Shown piece by piece: positions 36,127-44,734 of a DNA stretch of 64,000 nucleotides. Below the pieces are notes generated by a model, which did no database searches, was not told the origin of the DNA, and worked only from the letters and a program-made list of their open reading frames with translations. Within the stretch, counting starts at the first letter, position 1. Each line of letters begins with the position of its first letter. This DNA is from Verrucomicrobiota bacterium. GTDB lineage: Bacteria; Verrucomicrobiota; Verrucomicrobiia; Limisphaerales; PALSA-1396. The translations under genes were made by a program, and so were the position numbers. The stretch is taken from positions 1 to 64,000 of the forward strand of contig JACQFP010000087.1 in assembly GCA_016200005.1 (NCBI GenBank), read 5' to 3'.

Positions 36127-36945
36127 TCATTTCCTGTAAAACTTCCTTTCCCATTGCTTCTGTTTGGCGCCTGCTTCGCGGAGGAAAGGCGCCAAAGCGC
36201 CGATGCCCAGAAACGCTTCATTCATCCGATGGAACGGCGGCTTCAGCGGTCGCGCGAAATCTACAAAGAGCACGACGCGATAGCCGTCCGTGTCGTTCCA
36301 AACTTCGTGATTGAAGGTGTCGTCGAAGATCAGGCTTTTCCCTTCGGTCCAATGACGGATTTCGTTGCCGATGCGAATACGGCATCTTTCCCGCGGTTCC
36401 GGCACCATCAGACCAAGGTGAAAACGCAGGATGCCGTTGTAGGCGCCACGATGGGCGGGAATGTGTTTGTGAGGTGAGAGAATGGAGAAGAACGCCGTCT
36501 TCATTCCCGGGATTTTTTTCAGCAGCCGCATGGTTTCCGGGCAACGCCGCGCGTTTTCCTCGCAGTCCATGCCAATGCCGGCCAGGAAAAAGGTTTTCCA
36601 ATTTTGATCAGTCGTGATGGTGGAGACTTCCTTCAGGATTTCGTGGAAGCTGGGGATCTGGTCGCGATACTGCATCACGGCGTCGAGCTCGGCGCGGATC
36701 TTTCGCCACTCCGCCTCGATTTGTGCGGCCCACGGGAACAGCGCATTCGGATAGATCGGCGGGTCGCCGTGCAGCGAAAGCCTGGCGACCCGCGTTTCCA
36801 ACCAATCCTGAAAGACCAGCAAACTTCGACCACCAAGACCAGTCGGCGGGTTGAGGCGGTGTTTACGGTCACAGAAATCCAATTCCGGCTTCGCTTGTAT
36901 TGCTGTCATTGAATCCAGCGTTGGTTCCCCGCTTTCCGTTTTCAT
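36127..36945 (-). CDS. Aspartyl/asparaginyl beta-hydroxylase-family dioxygenase
   Basis: 272 aa. The core is the Asp_Arg_Hydrox domain: FFLAGIGMDCEENARRCPETMRLLKKIPGMKTAFFSILSPHKHIPAHRGAYNGILRFHLGL with the first iron His, ERCRIRIGNEIRHWTEGKSLIFDDTFNHEVWN with the second His, and R in DGYRVVLFVDFARPL for 2-oxoglutarate. Fe(II)/2-oxoglutarate dioxygenase. In bacteria, members hydroxylate lipid A acyl chains (LpxO) or peptides; the target here is open. Stand-alone gene. Confidence 0.87.
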   Translation of the reverse strand: MKTESGEPTLDSMTAIQAKPELDFCDRKHRLNPPTGLGGRSLLVFQDWLETRVARLSLHGDPPIYPNALFPWAAQIEAEWRKIRAELDAVMQYRDQIPSFHEILKEVSTITTDQNWKTFFLAGIGMDCEENARRCPETMRLLKKIPGMKTAFFSILSPHKHIPAHRGAYNGILRFHLGLMVPEPRERCRIRIGNEIRHWTEGKSLIFDDTFNHEVWNDTDGYRVVLFVDFARPLKPPFHRMNEAFLGIGALAPFLREAGAKQKQWERKFYRK

Positions 36946-37486
36946 ATCCCTGCGAAATCGCGATTGATTTTCGTTTAATCAGAATTAACTCCAGGCGCAA
37001 ACAAAAAATCAATTGGATAGGCTGGGTAGATCGCGACCCCCTGTGGTGAAGATCAAAGTCTTGAGCAAGCGACGAAAGTGGATTGGCCGTGTTGGCGCGC
37101 ATTACAGAAGGTTGCCAGAGAAATCTTGAATGAGACCGAATCGCCGACACCGACTGATCTGCCGCCCGCGGATTATCATCAGACAAAACGCATTGAGCAT
37201 CGGTTGATTTTACCGGGCCATTAATCTGGTGCCACGCAATCGTCCCTTGAAATCGAAGGAGTTTCAAGCGGCAGGGCATTGCTGACCCGCTCGCCGCGTT
37301 TCGGACTGCCTGCACTGCGCAACGCGCCGAAATCGCGTAGGCAAACGCAGTTCTCCTCGCATCGCCTAAAATGTTCCTCAAGTGATCAAGCGCTTCAATG
37401 TGAGATGCGAGGTCGGGCAGGATCGGGTAATTGCCGGGGTGAGGTTGCCAACCGCGTTGTCGCTCCAGAACAAATGCGGGCGCGCT
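36946..37486. other. Gene-free interval with a possible gene remnant
   Basis: 541 bp between two minus-strand genes. On the plus strand at about 37045-37223 a frame without start codon reads EQATKVDWPCWRALQKVARE and onward to a TAA, with protein-like composition, and may be the tail of a lost gene. From 37250 to 37400 the sequence is GC-rich with the palindrome-like GCGTTTCGG/GCCGAAATCGC. No complete gene is convincing on either strand. Confidence 0.35.
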
Positions 37487-38614
37487 TCAACGCGATTGGA
37501 TCAATACCCGAAACGGCCGGCCTAAATGTTCCGGATGGGTGAGCGTTCGGAACTGGCGTAACTGGGCCGGGGTCCAACTGTTCCGCGCGCCATTCGCGCG
37601 CCAGATCTGTTCCGCAATCCGGGTCAAGAATTGCGCCTGCGAGCAAAATGAATCCGTCATCAGGCCGGCGGCTTCACCTGCGCATTGCAGCGGGGTAAAA
37701 TTGACGTGCGCAGTAAGGTCCTGTTCGCCCACCTTCGCCAGCACATCGCCGCTCACGCGGTGGCGATGATACGCGCGCAGCGTTCCTTGCATTCGTGCCG
37801 GTTGGAAGAATTGTTCGGTCGTCAAACCGTAATCAATGGTCAGCAGTTTCCCGCTTCGCAATAGGTTGGAGGCTTGGCGCCACCAGTTCTCGGCGAGCAC
37901 GCAAACCTCCGTCATGAAACCGTCCGGCAGGACGGCGAGCAATTCGGCCGATAAATCGGGCCAGGCCGTTGGAAGTTTTCCATTCCCCGGTTGAAATGCT
38001 TTTCCCGGCATGCTGGTCCAGACAAATGCGTCGTCCTTGAGCGTGACGCCCCATTCCATCCAACTCCGACTGTTCGCCTCCCACGCGAAACGATGCGTCG
38101 GCAGGGCATCCAGAAATTCGTTGGAAAAAATAATTCCACAGACGCCGCTTTGTGGGAGCGCTTCCAACGAATCAAACCACACAACTTTTTCCGCGAAAGC
38201 GCGCAAGTTTCCCATCTGCCAGTTCCGCCGTCTGGGGGAAGGCTCGATGATCCAGTACTCCACGTTCCCGAAACCTTCAGGCTGATGCTTTTGCAGCCAG
38301 GTCAGGATATCCGCGGCCAGTTGGCCATCGTGCGCTCCGGCCTCCACCAGTTGTACTGGTCTCGATTTTGCTGATTGCCTGTTCTCATGTGCTGTTTCAG
38401 ACAACCAGCGCGCGAATTGGAAGGCCAGAAGTTCACCGTAGAGGCTGCCGACACTGACATTGGTGTAAAAATCGCCGGCCCGTCCGATGGTGTCTTCTTC
38501 CCGTTCATAGTAACCATAAACAGGACAATAGAGCGCCAGCTCCATGAATCGAGCGAAGGAAATGGCCCCTTCTGAAACAATCGCTTGACGGATGGTTTCG
38601 TTCAGTGAGTTCAT
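37487..38614 (-). CDS. MidA/NDUFAF7-like SAM-dependent methyltransferase (COG1565)
   Basis: 375 aa. N-terminal GAISFARFMELALYCPVYGYYEREEDTIGRAGDFYTNVSVGSLYGELLAFQF is diagnostic of the family (the mitochondrial homologue methylates an arginine of complex I). SAM loop LVEAGAHDGQLAADIL and FSNEFLDALPTHRF, then LLTIDYGLTTEQFFQPARMQGTLRAYHRHRVSGDVLAKVGEQDLTAHVNF. Complete. Diverges from pilT with a 60-bp gap. Substrate in bacteria unknown. Confidence 0.88.
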   Translation of the reverse strand: MNSLNETIRQAIVSEGAISFARFMELALYCPVYGYYEREEDTIGRAGDFYTNVSVGSLYGELLAFQFARWLSETAHENRQSAKSRPVQLVEAGAHDGQLAADILTWLQKHQPEGFGNVEYWIIEPSPRRRNWQMGNLRAFAEKVVWFDSLEALPQSGVCGIIFSNEFLDALPTHRFAWEANSRSWMEWGVTLKDDAFVWTSMPGKAFQPGNGKLPTAWPDLSAELLAVLPDGFMTEVCVLAENWWRQASNLLRSGKLLTIDYGLTTEQFFQPARMQGTLRAYHRHRVSGDVLAKVGEQDLTAHVNFTPLQCAGEAAGLMTDSFCSQAQFLTRIAEQIWRANGARNSWTPAQLRQFRTLTHPEHLGRPFRVLIQSR

Positions 38615-38674
38615 TGCTTGCAGACAAACGGGAATGTGGTTAATAATCGCAGCAGTTTCTATTGAGGATCATAT

Positions 38675-39769
38675 ATGGCTAAGATCGACGCTTTCTTCAA
38701 TTTAATGTTCGAGCAAAAAGCTTCGGACCTCCATCTGTCCACGGGCAACCCGCCCATGCTGCGCGTCAACGGCGAATTGCAGCGGGTCGATTTTCCGCCG
38801 CTCGAAAATGACAGCCTCAAGACGATGATTTACGAAATCACGCCCGAATACAAAATCAAAGTCTTTGAAGAAACCGGCGACGTGGATTTTGGCTACGAGA
38901 TTCCCAACGTCTCTCGCTTCCGGGCCAACTTTTTCAACCAGAAAAACGGCGTCGCCGCCGTGTTCCGTCAGATTCCGACAAAAGTCCTTTCCTTTGAAGA
39001 TTTCGAAAAATTTGACGCGCCCCTGCCCGCGGTGCTGAAAAAGTTTTCCATGTTGCACAAGGGATTGATCGTCGTCACCGGTCCGACCGGCTCGGGCAAA
39101 TCCACCACGCTGGCCGCCATGGTGGATTATTCGAACAAGAATCGCAAAGACCACATCATCACCGTCGAAGACCCGATCGAATTCGTCCACGAAAGCAAGA
39201 ACTGCCTGGTCAACCATCGCGAAGTCGGCGTCCACACCCAATCCTTTGCCTCGGCGCTGCGCGGCGCGTTGCGCGAAGACCCCGACATCATTCTCATCGG
39301 CGAGTTGCGCGATTTGGAAACCATTGAACTGGCCATCACCGCCGCCAACACCGGCCACCTGGTGTTCGGCACCCTGCACACCCAGAGCGCCGCCAAAACC
39401 GTGGACCGCATCATCGACGTTTTCCCCGCCGACCAGCAGAATAAAATCCGCGCCACCTTGTCGGAATCCCTCAAAGGCGTCGTCGCCCAAGGCCTGTTCA
39501 AACGCACGGACAAAAAAGGCCGTGTGGCCGCCATGGAAATTCTCGCCGTGACCACCGCCGTGGCCAACCTGATTCGCGAAGGCAAGACCCACCAGATCCC
39601 GGGCATGATTCAGGTCGGCAAGAAACTAGGCAACCAGCCCCTCGATGATTCCATCATGGAGCACATCCGCATGAAACGCATCTCCCCCGAAGAAGCCTAT
39701 GACAAATGCCTCGACAAGAAGAAATTTCGCGGCTTTCTTCCCCACCCACCCGATGAAGATGAAATCTGA
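38675..39769 (+). CDS. pilT: Twitching motility ATPase PilT
   Basis: 364 aa. PAS-like N-terminal domain (FNLMFEQKASDLHLSTGNPPMLRVNGEL), Walker A GPTGSGKSTTLAAMVDY, Asp box DHIITVEDPIEFVHE, Walker B DIILIGELRDLETIELAITAANTGHLVFGTLHT with the His box. The AIRNLIRE-like end is present as TTAVANLIREGKTHQIPGMIQ. Hexameric ATPase that retracts type IV pili. Followed 81 bp later by a second PilT-type gene. Confidence 0.94.
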   Translation: MAKIDAFFNLMFEQKASDLHLSTGNPPMLRVNGELQRVDFPPLENDSLKTMIYEITPEYKIKVFEETGDVDFGYEIPNVSRFRANFFNQKNGVAAVFRQIPTKVLSFEDFEKFDAPLPAVLKKFSMLHKGLIVVTGPTGSGKSTTLAAMVDYSNKNRKDHIITVEDPIEFVHESKNCLVNHREVGVHTQSFASALRGALREDPDIILIGELRDLETIELAITAANTGHLVFGTLHTQSAAKTVDRIIDVFPADQQNKIRATLSESLKGVVAQGLFKRTDKKGRVAAMEILAVTTAVANLIREGKTHQIPGMIQVGKKLGNQPLDDSIMEHIRMKRISPEEAYDKCLDKKKFRGFLPHPPDEDEI

Positions 39770-39785
39770 CGAACCAGTTGGGAAT

Positions 39786-39842
39786 GGCTGGCTGAGAGCT
39801 GAGAGCCAAAAAACTTTGGCCTTCAGCCTGCAGCTTTCAGCC
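39786..39842. repeat. Imperfect hairpin of GGCTGAGAGCT / AGCTTTCAGCC type
   Basis: In the gap between the two pilT genes, GGCTGAGAGCTGAGAGCCAAA can pair with the later TTTGGCCTTCAGCCTGCAGCTTTCAGCC. Same low-complexity family as at 34985 and 45862. Confidence 0.5.
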
Positions 39843-39850
39843 TTTTGAAT

Positions 39851-41056
39851 ATGCGCCGCCACGAGCTTGATTACATCCTATCGACGATGTTGGACTCCCA
39901 AGATGAGGTGTCCGACTTGCTCTTCACCGTGGGCAAATCCCTCCAAGTCGAATCCAACGGGGAACTCCTCACCGTGGCCTGTGATCCCCCACTGGATACC
40001 TTGACTCCCTTCCAGACCGAAACCATCGCCTTGAACCTCATTGGGGAAAACCCCTGGCTCATCGAAGACTTGTTGCGCATGGGGTCGTGCGACTCCGCGT
40101 ACACCGTCGCCGACAAGGCCCGCTTCCGCATCAACATTTTTTCCCAGCGCGGCAATTATTCCATCGTCCTGCGCAAACTCAACACCACCATCCCCACCCT
40201 TGATGACCTGAAATTTCCCGACGTCATCAAGCAAGTGCCCAAGGAAAAAACCGGCCTCGTCCTGGTCACCGGCGCCACTGGCTCGGGCAAATCCACCACG
40301 CTGGCTGCCGTCCTCAACGAAATCAACGAATCCAAGGCCATCCACATCATCACCCTGGAAGACCCCGTTGAATTCGTCCATTCCCACAAGAAAGCCACCT
40401 TCAACCAGCGCGAGCTGGGTCTGGACTTCAACAGCTTCGCCAACGGTCTGCGCGCCGCCCTGCGCCAGGCTCCGAAAGTCATCCTCGTCGGCGAAATGCG
40501 CGATCGCGACACCGTTCAGATCGCCCTCAGCGCCGCCGAAACTGGTCACCTCGTCCTCAGCACCCTCCACACCGTCGATGCCGGTCAGACCATCAACCGC
40601 ATCCTGGGCATGTTTGAACTGGAAGAACAAGAGCAAGTCCGCATCCGCCTGGCCGACACCCTCCGCTGGGTCATCAGTCAACGCCTCGCCCCCAAGGTCG
40701 GCGGCGGCCGTTACGCCCTGCTCGAAATCATGGGCTCAAACCTCCGCATCCGCGAAACCATTGCCCAAGGGGAGAGCGAAGGCAAAAGCTTTTATGAAAT
40801 CATTGAAGCCAGCCAACCCTTCGGCTGGCGCACCTTCGACGCGGCGGCGTTGGAAGCCTATGAGCAAGGAGTCATCACCGAGGAAACGGCCCTGCTTTAC
40901 TGCACCAAACGCGGCCCCGTCACCCGCGGCATTGACAACATCAAGAAATCCCGGGGCGAATCCACCACCAGCGTCGGCAACTTGCGGATGAAACAAGGAC
41001 AGGAGGTCGGCAAATCCGGCGGCCCACCCATCCCCAAAACCCTCAAATTGAAATGA
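39851..41056 (+). CDS. PilT/PilU-like ATPase
   Basis: 401 aa from ATG 39851. Same architecture as PilT: Walker A GATGSGKSTTLAAVLNEIN, Asp box HIITLEDPVEFVHSHKKATFNQRELGLD, Walker B KVILVGEMRDRDTVQIALSAAETGHLVLSTLHTVDAGQTINRILGMF. It is longer than PilT, with a divergent C-terminal tail (TRGIDNIKKSRGESTTSVGNL and on) of the kind seen in PilU. Likely an accessory retraction ATPase. Stop is 3 bp before the next ATG, so co-transcribed with it. Confidence 0.87.
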   Translation: MRRHELDYILSTMLDSQDEVSDLLFTVGKSLQVESNGELLTVACDPPLDTLTPFQTETIALNLIGENPWLIEDLLRMGSCDSAYTVADKARFRINIFSQRGNYSIVLRKLNTTIPTLDDLKFPDVIKQVPKEKTGLVLVTGATGSGKSTTLAAVLNEINESKAIHIITLEDPVEFVHSHKKATFNQRELGLDFNSFANGLRAALRQAPKVILVGEMRDRDTVQIALSAAETGHLVLSTLHTVDAGQTINRILGMFELEEQEQVRIRLADTLRWVISQRLAPKVGGGRYALLEIMGSNLRIRETIAQGESEGKSFYEIIEASQPFGWRTFDAAALEAYEQGVITEETALLYCTKRGPVTRGIDNIKKSRGESTTSVGNLRMKQGQEVGKSGGPPIPKTLKLK

Positions 41057-41059
41057 ATC

Positions 41060-41533
41060 ATGGCGGACGAATTTGACTTCATCGGCGCGTCGGACAAACC
41101 GGCCCTGCTCGCCATCTCCACACCCGACTGGATGGAAGCCTCCAAGACCGCCCTCAACGAACTGGGTTACAAGGTCCACACCGCCGCCACCCACAGCGAC
41201 TTCCTCACACGCTTCGGCCAGATTCAGTACGAAGTCGTCGTCGTTCAGGAACTGTTTGCAGCGAACACCCTCGAGGAAAACTCCACCTTGAAGTCACTGC
41301 AGACCATGTCGATGGGTCAGCGGCGTCATGCCACGGTGATTCTGCTGGCAGACTCCTTTCAAACCTTCAACACCCTGCAAGCCTTTCAACAAAGCGTCCA
41401 CGCCATCATCAACAGTTCCGAACTGCTGCTGCTCGGCCAGCTCATTGAAAAAGCTGTGGCGGACAACACCCGCTTTCTCCACGGCTACCGCGAAACCCAG
41501 GCGCGCGTCCTGCGAGGGAAGTCAGAAGGCTAA
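41060..41533 (+). CDS. Receiver-like domain protein without phospho-acceptor
   Basis: 157 aa; no firm family. The order of strands (PALLAISTPDWMEASKTALNELGYKVHTAAT, YEVVVVQELF, RHATVILLADSF) looks like a response-regulator receiver fold, but the expected phospho-acceptor Asp after the third strand is replaced (VVVQELFAAN), so it would be a pseudo-receiver. Four base pairs after the PilT-like gene. May couple the retraction ATPases to a signal (inference). Confidence 0.55.
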   Translation: MADEFDFIGASDKPALLAISTPDWMEASKTALNELGYKVHTAATHSDFLTRFGQIQYEVVVVQELFAANTLEENSTLKSLQTMSMGQRRHATVILLADSFQTFNTLQAFQQSVHAIINSSELLLLGQLIEKAVADNTRFLHGYRETQARVLRGKSEG

Positions 41534-41598
41534 AGTTTTCCCTCCGGGCCGTAGGCCGATCCAGGCCGGAGGCAGCCTTCGGCCTTTAGTCTTGTTTC

Positions 41599-42342
41599 AT
41601 GAACCGACTTGATCAGGCGCTGGTCGAACGCGGCCTTTGTGAAAGCCGTGAAAGAGCCAGGCGCGCCATCATGGCCGGTCAGGTTCAAATCAATCAGCAG
41701 CCCGCCCAAAAACCAGGTCAAACCGTCAAGCCGGGTGATCAACTCATTTTGCTGACGCCAGCAAAATACGTCAGCCGGGGCGGCACCAAACTCGAGCACG
41801 CCCTGATGCACTTTCAACTCCAAGTCGCGGGTCTGAGGGTCCTGGACCTAGGCGCGTCCACCGGCGGATTCACGGACTGCCTGCTGCAACACGGCGCCGA
41901 CAAGGTGTACGCCGTCGATGTCGGGCAAGGGCAACTGGCCTGGAAACTGCGCCAGGACCCGCGCGTGGTCGTCATGGAAAAAACCAATGCCCGCGAATTG
42001 ACCGCGACGGGATTCCCAACGCCTTTTTCACCCGTTGATCTGGTGGTTATTGACTGTTCCTTCATTTCGCTGCGCAAGATTCTTCCTCCCGCCGTTGCAT
42101 TGCTGCGCCGTTCAGGTAACATCGTGGCGCTGATCAAGCCGCAGTTCGAGGCTGGCAAGGCCGAGGCGGACCGGGGCAAAGGCGTCATCTCGGACCCGGC
42201 CATTCATGCCCGCGTGATCGGTGAGTTGGAACAGTTCGTCAGCCAACAGCCGCAGTTGACGTGGCGCGGGTTGACTGAGTCCCCGCTGCGCGGGCCGGCA
42301 GGCAACAAGGAATTCTTTGTTTGGATTGAAAAAACTGGCTGA
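41599..42342 (+). CDS. tlyA: TlyA-family S4/FtsJ rRNA methyltransferase
   Basis: 247 aa. N-terminal S4 RNA-binding domain (RLDQALVERGLCESRERARRAIMAGQV), linker KYVSRGGTKLEHAL, then Rossmann core with LDLGASTGGFTDCLLQHGADKVYAVDVG, and LVVIDCSFISLRKILPPAVALL. C-terminal GPAGNKEFFVWIEK is standard. TlyA proteins 2'-O-methylate cytidines in rRNA in some species. The 3' end overlaps nadK by 26 bp; the tlyA-nadK order is a common pairing. Confidence 0.92.
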   Translation: MNRLDQALVERGLCESRERARRAIMAGQVQINQQPAQKPGQTVKPGDQLILLTPAKYVSRGGTKLEHALMHFQLQVAGLRVLDLGASTGGFTDCLLQHGADKVYAVDVGQGQLAWKLRQDPRVVVMEKTNARELTATGFPTPFSPVDLVVIDCSFISLRKILPPAVALLRRSGNIVALIKPQFEAGKAEADRGKGVISDPAIHARVIGELEQFVSQQPQLTWRGLTESPLRGPAGNKEFFVWIEKTG

Positions 42343-43210
42343 CAAAATCAAGCGGGTCGGACTCATCGGCAATTCCGAAAAGCCCTTGTGCAGTGGCGTG
42401 GTCCGAGCCGCCGCCCGCCTAATCGCCCGCAGCGGACGCGTTGCGTTCAGCGATGCGGCCACCGCCCGATTGGCCGGTCTGAGAGCAACCGTGTGTCGCG
42501 ACGCCGCCGCCCTGACCGAGGCCGTGGACTTGCTTCTGGTTTTCGGCGGGGACGGAACGATGCTGCGCGTGGCGCGGGAAGTGGCCGGCTCGCGAACGCC
42601 GATTCTGGGCATCAACCTTGGCGGACTCGGCTTCCTCACCGCGGTGTCGTCCCCGGAACTGGCGCGCGCGCTGAAGCAGGTTTGGAACAACGATTTCACG
42701 CTCGAATCCCGCGCCTTGATCGAAGCCAGCGGCCAATGTAACGGTCGCCCGATCCGGCAATGCGCGTTGAACGATATCGTGATCAGCCGTGGCGTCGTCG
42801 CCCGCCTGATCGAACTGGAAGTCGGCGTCGATGGGCAACTGCTGACACGCTATCGCTGCGATGGCTTGATTGTGAGTTCGCCAACCGGCTCAACGGCCTA
42901 TGCCTTGGCAGCCGGCGGCGCCATCGTTTCCCCCACCGCCGACGTGTTCAGTATCACGCCGATCTGCCCTCATACGCTTTCGAACCGTTCGGTCATCGTC
43001 AGCCTTGCTTCCAGGATCCAGGTCAAATTAATCAGCTTGAAACCGGAAACCATTTTGAGCGCGGACGGACAGGGCGTGAGCGAATTGGCCGCTGGTGATG
43101 TCGTTACCGTCCGGCGCAGCCGGCATACGGTCCGCTTGCTGCACCTTGCGGGCAGTTCCTTTTTCCAGACCTTGCGGCACAAACTCAATTGGAGCGGGAC
43201 GAACGTTTAA
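42317..43210 (+). CDS. nadK: NAD kinase
   Basis: 297 aa. Start is TTG (42317 or 42326); no ATG is available near the N-terminus. NADK motifs: LLLVFGGDGTMLRVAR (GGDG, catalytic Asp), INLGGLGFLTAV, ALNDIVISRG (NE/D motif) and VSSPTGSTAYALAAGGAIV. Converts NAD to NADP. Tight overlap with tlyA. Length normal. Confidence 0.94.
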   Translation: MFGLKKLADKIKRVGLIGNSEKPLCSGVVRAAARLIARSGRVAFSDAATARLAGLRATVCRDAAALTEAVDLLLVFGGDGTMLRVAREVAGSRTPILGINLGGLGFLTAVSSPELARALKQVWNNDFTLESRALIEASGQCNGRPIRQCALNDIVISRGVVARLIELEVGVDGQLLTRYRCDGLIVSSPTGSTAYALAAGGAIVSPTADVFSITPICPHTLSNRSVIVSLASRIQVKLISLKPETILSADGQGVSELAAGDVVTVRRSRHTVRLLHLAGSSFFQTLRHKLNWSGTNV

Positions 43211-43234
43211 TCAAAGAAAGACGCCAATCTTGCC

Positions 43235-44260
43235 ATGGTTCGTTTGAAAGACATTGCCGAACGCGCCGGGGTCTCTGTCATGACCGTTTCCAAAGTCTTG
43301 CGCGACGCGAAGGATGTTTCCGCCGCCACAAAAACCCGCGTCAAGCTGCTCGCGCAGCAGATGGGTTACGTTCCCAACTCCATGGCGCAGAGTTTGCGCA
43401 GCCGCACCACCAAACTGTTTGGGCTGGTCCTATCAAGCCCGACGGATCCCATCTTCTCTCGGGTCCTGCTGGCGCTTGAAGAGCGGGCGCATGAATTGGG
43501 CTGCGAAATCATATTGACCCACACCCTCAACATCCCCGAACGCGAGGACGCCTGCATTCGCCGATTGCTGTCCCGTCGGGTGGATGGACTTTTCATATCG
43601 CCGGTTTATCGGATGTCGCCGGAAGCGCCGATTTATCGCGAGCTGGGGCACCGCAAAGTCCCGACGGTCATTCTCGGACATTGCGCGGCGTTTTGCAGTC
43701 AGTTTGTAAACGTGGAAACTGATGATTTGATTGCCAGCTACCGGGCCACCCAACATTTGCTCCAGCTTGGGCATAAACGAATCGCTTTCTTTGCCGGACC
43801 GCTGGCCAATCCTTCGGGTCAAGAACGCTTTGAGGGTTATCGTCGTGCGCTGCGCGAAGCCTCGTTGGAGGTTGACGACCGGCTGGTTTTTCAAGCCGGC
43901 AACACGATTGAAGACGGCGCCAAAGCGGCGTTGCAGATGATGAACGAGGATGTGAAAGCCACGGCGGTTCAAGCCGTCAACGACCTGGTGGCCATCGGTG
44001 CCGCGAACACGTTTTTGAATCAGGGCATTAAAATCCCGCAGGACCTTTCCGTGGTCGGCTTCGGCAACATTCTGACAAGTGAATACTTTCGGGTGCCCTT
44101 GACCACGGTCCGTCAACCCAAGTTTCGCCTCGGCTCCGCCGCCATGGATTCCATGCTGAAACTATTGCGCGGCGAACGCCCGGAACCGAAACGGTTGCCT
44201 GCTGACTTGATTATTCGGGAGAGCACCGCGCCGCCACTCAGCGCGCATCCAAAGTCTTGA
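43235..44260 (+). CDS. LacI/GalR-family transcriptional regulator
   Basis: 341 aa. N-terminal helix-turn-helix and hinge: LKDIAERAGVSVMTVSKVL, then AATKTRVKLLAQQMGYVPNSMAQSLRSRTT. Periplasmic-binding-like effector domain follows (TKLFGLVLSSPTDPIFSRVL, FFAGPLANPSGQERFEGYRRAL, QDLSVVGFGNI, TTVRQPKF). No obvious sugar operon is adjacent, so the regulon is unknown. Starts 24 bp after nadK. Confidence 0.92.
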   Translation: MVRLKDIAERAGVSVMTVSKVLRDAKDVSAATKTRVKLLAQQMGYVPNSMAQSLRSRTTKLFGLVLSSPTDPIFSRVLLALEERAHELGCEIILTHTLNIPEREDACIRRLLSRRVDGLFISPVYRMSPEAPIYRELGHRKVPTVILGHCAAFCSQFVNVETDDLIASYRATQHLLQLGHKRIAFFAGPLANPSGQERFEGYRRALREASLEVDDRLVFQAGNTIEDGAKAALQMMNEDVKATAVQAVNDLVAIGAANTFLNQGIKIPQDLSVVGFGNILTSEYFRVPLTTVRQPKFRLGSAAMDSMLKLLRGERPEPKRLPADLIIRESTAPPLSAHPKS

Positions 44261-44313
44261 TCCGCACCTCGGCCGCGAGTGTCTTGGCATCCGGTCTGCT
44301 AAAACCTCCTCGT

Positions 44314-44724
44314 ATGAAAAGAATACTTTTATTGATCGGTTTGGTGGCCTGTTTGGCCGGTGTGGCTTGGACAGTTCAAGCCTGGACAAAGTGGCAGACC
44401 AATTTGAAAACCGCCAAATTCAACGAGGATGTCGAGAATCTCTTCGTCGGCCTGCAACAATACAAGGAGCATGTGGGCACTTACCCCAGTGGCAGTAACT
44501 CCGAAATTGCCAAGGCGCTGCTGGGTCATAACCCAAAGAATGTCATTATTCTTGTGGGGCGTAAAAATGAGCTGAACGAAAAGGGTGAATTCGTCGATCC
44601 GTGGGGAACCCCGCTGCGGATTTATTTTTCCGACCTCGGCGTCCTGATCCGCTCGGCGGGACCCAACAAACGATTTGATGACACCACTGTCCTGAATGCG
44701 GACGACTATATTCGTTCGAACTGA
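44314..44724 (+). CDS. GspG-like minor pseudopilin or related secretion protein
   Basis: 136 aa. N-terminal membrane anchor (RILLLIGLVACLAGVAWTVQAW) followed by a soluble part with LFVGLQQYKEHVGTYPSGSNSEIAKALLG and GEFVDPWGTPLRIYFSDLGVLIRSAGPNKRFDD. The DPWGTP and SAGP-D motifs are those of GspG major pseudopilins, but the usual prepilin FTLIE signal is missing. Probably a membrane-anchored relative. Confidence 0.6.
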   Translation: MKRILLLIGLVACLAGVAWTVQAWTKWQTNLKTAKFNEDVENLFVGLQQYKEHVGTYPSGSNSEIAKALLGHNPKNVIILVGRKNELNEKGEFVDPWGTPLRIYFSDLGVLIRSAGPNKRFDDTTVLNADDYIRSN

Positions 44725-44734
44725 GCCCGTGAAC

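Noticed and set aside
37279-37542. Small plus-strand ORF in the 37 kb gap
   Set aside because: Overlaps the 3' end of the MidA-like gene, has no family pattern and no ribosome binding site.
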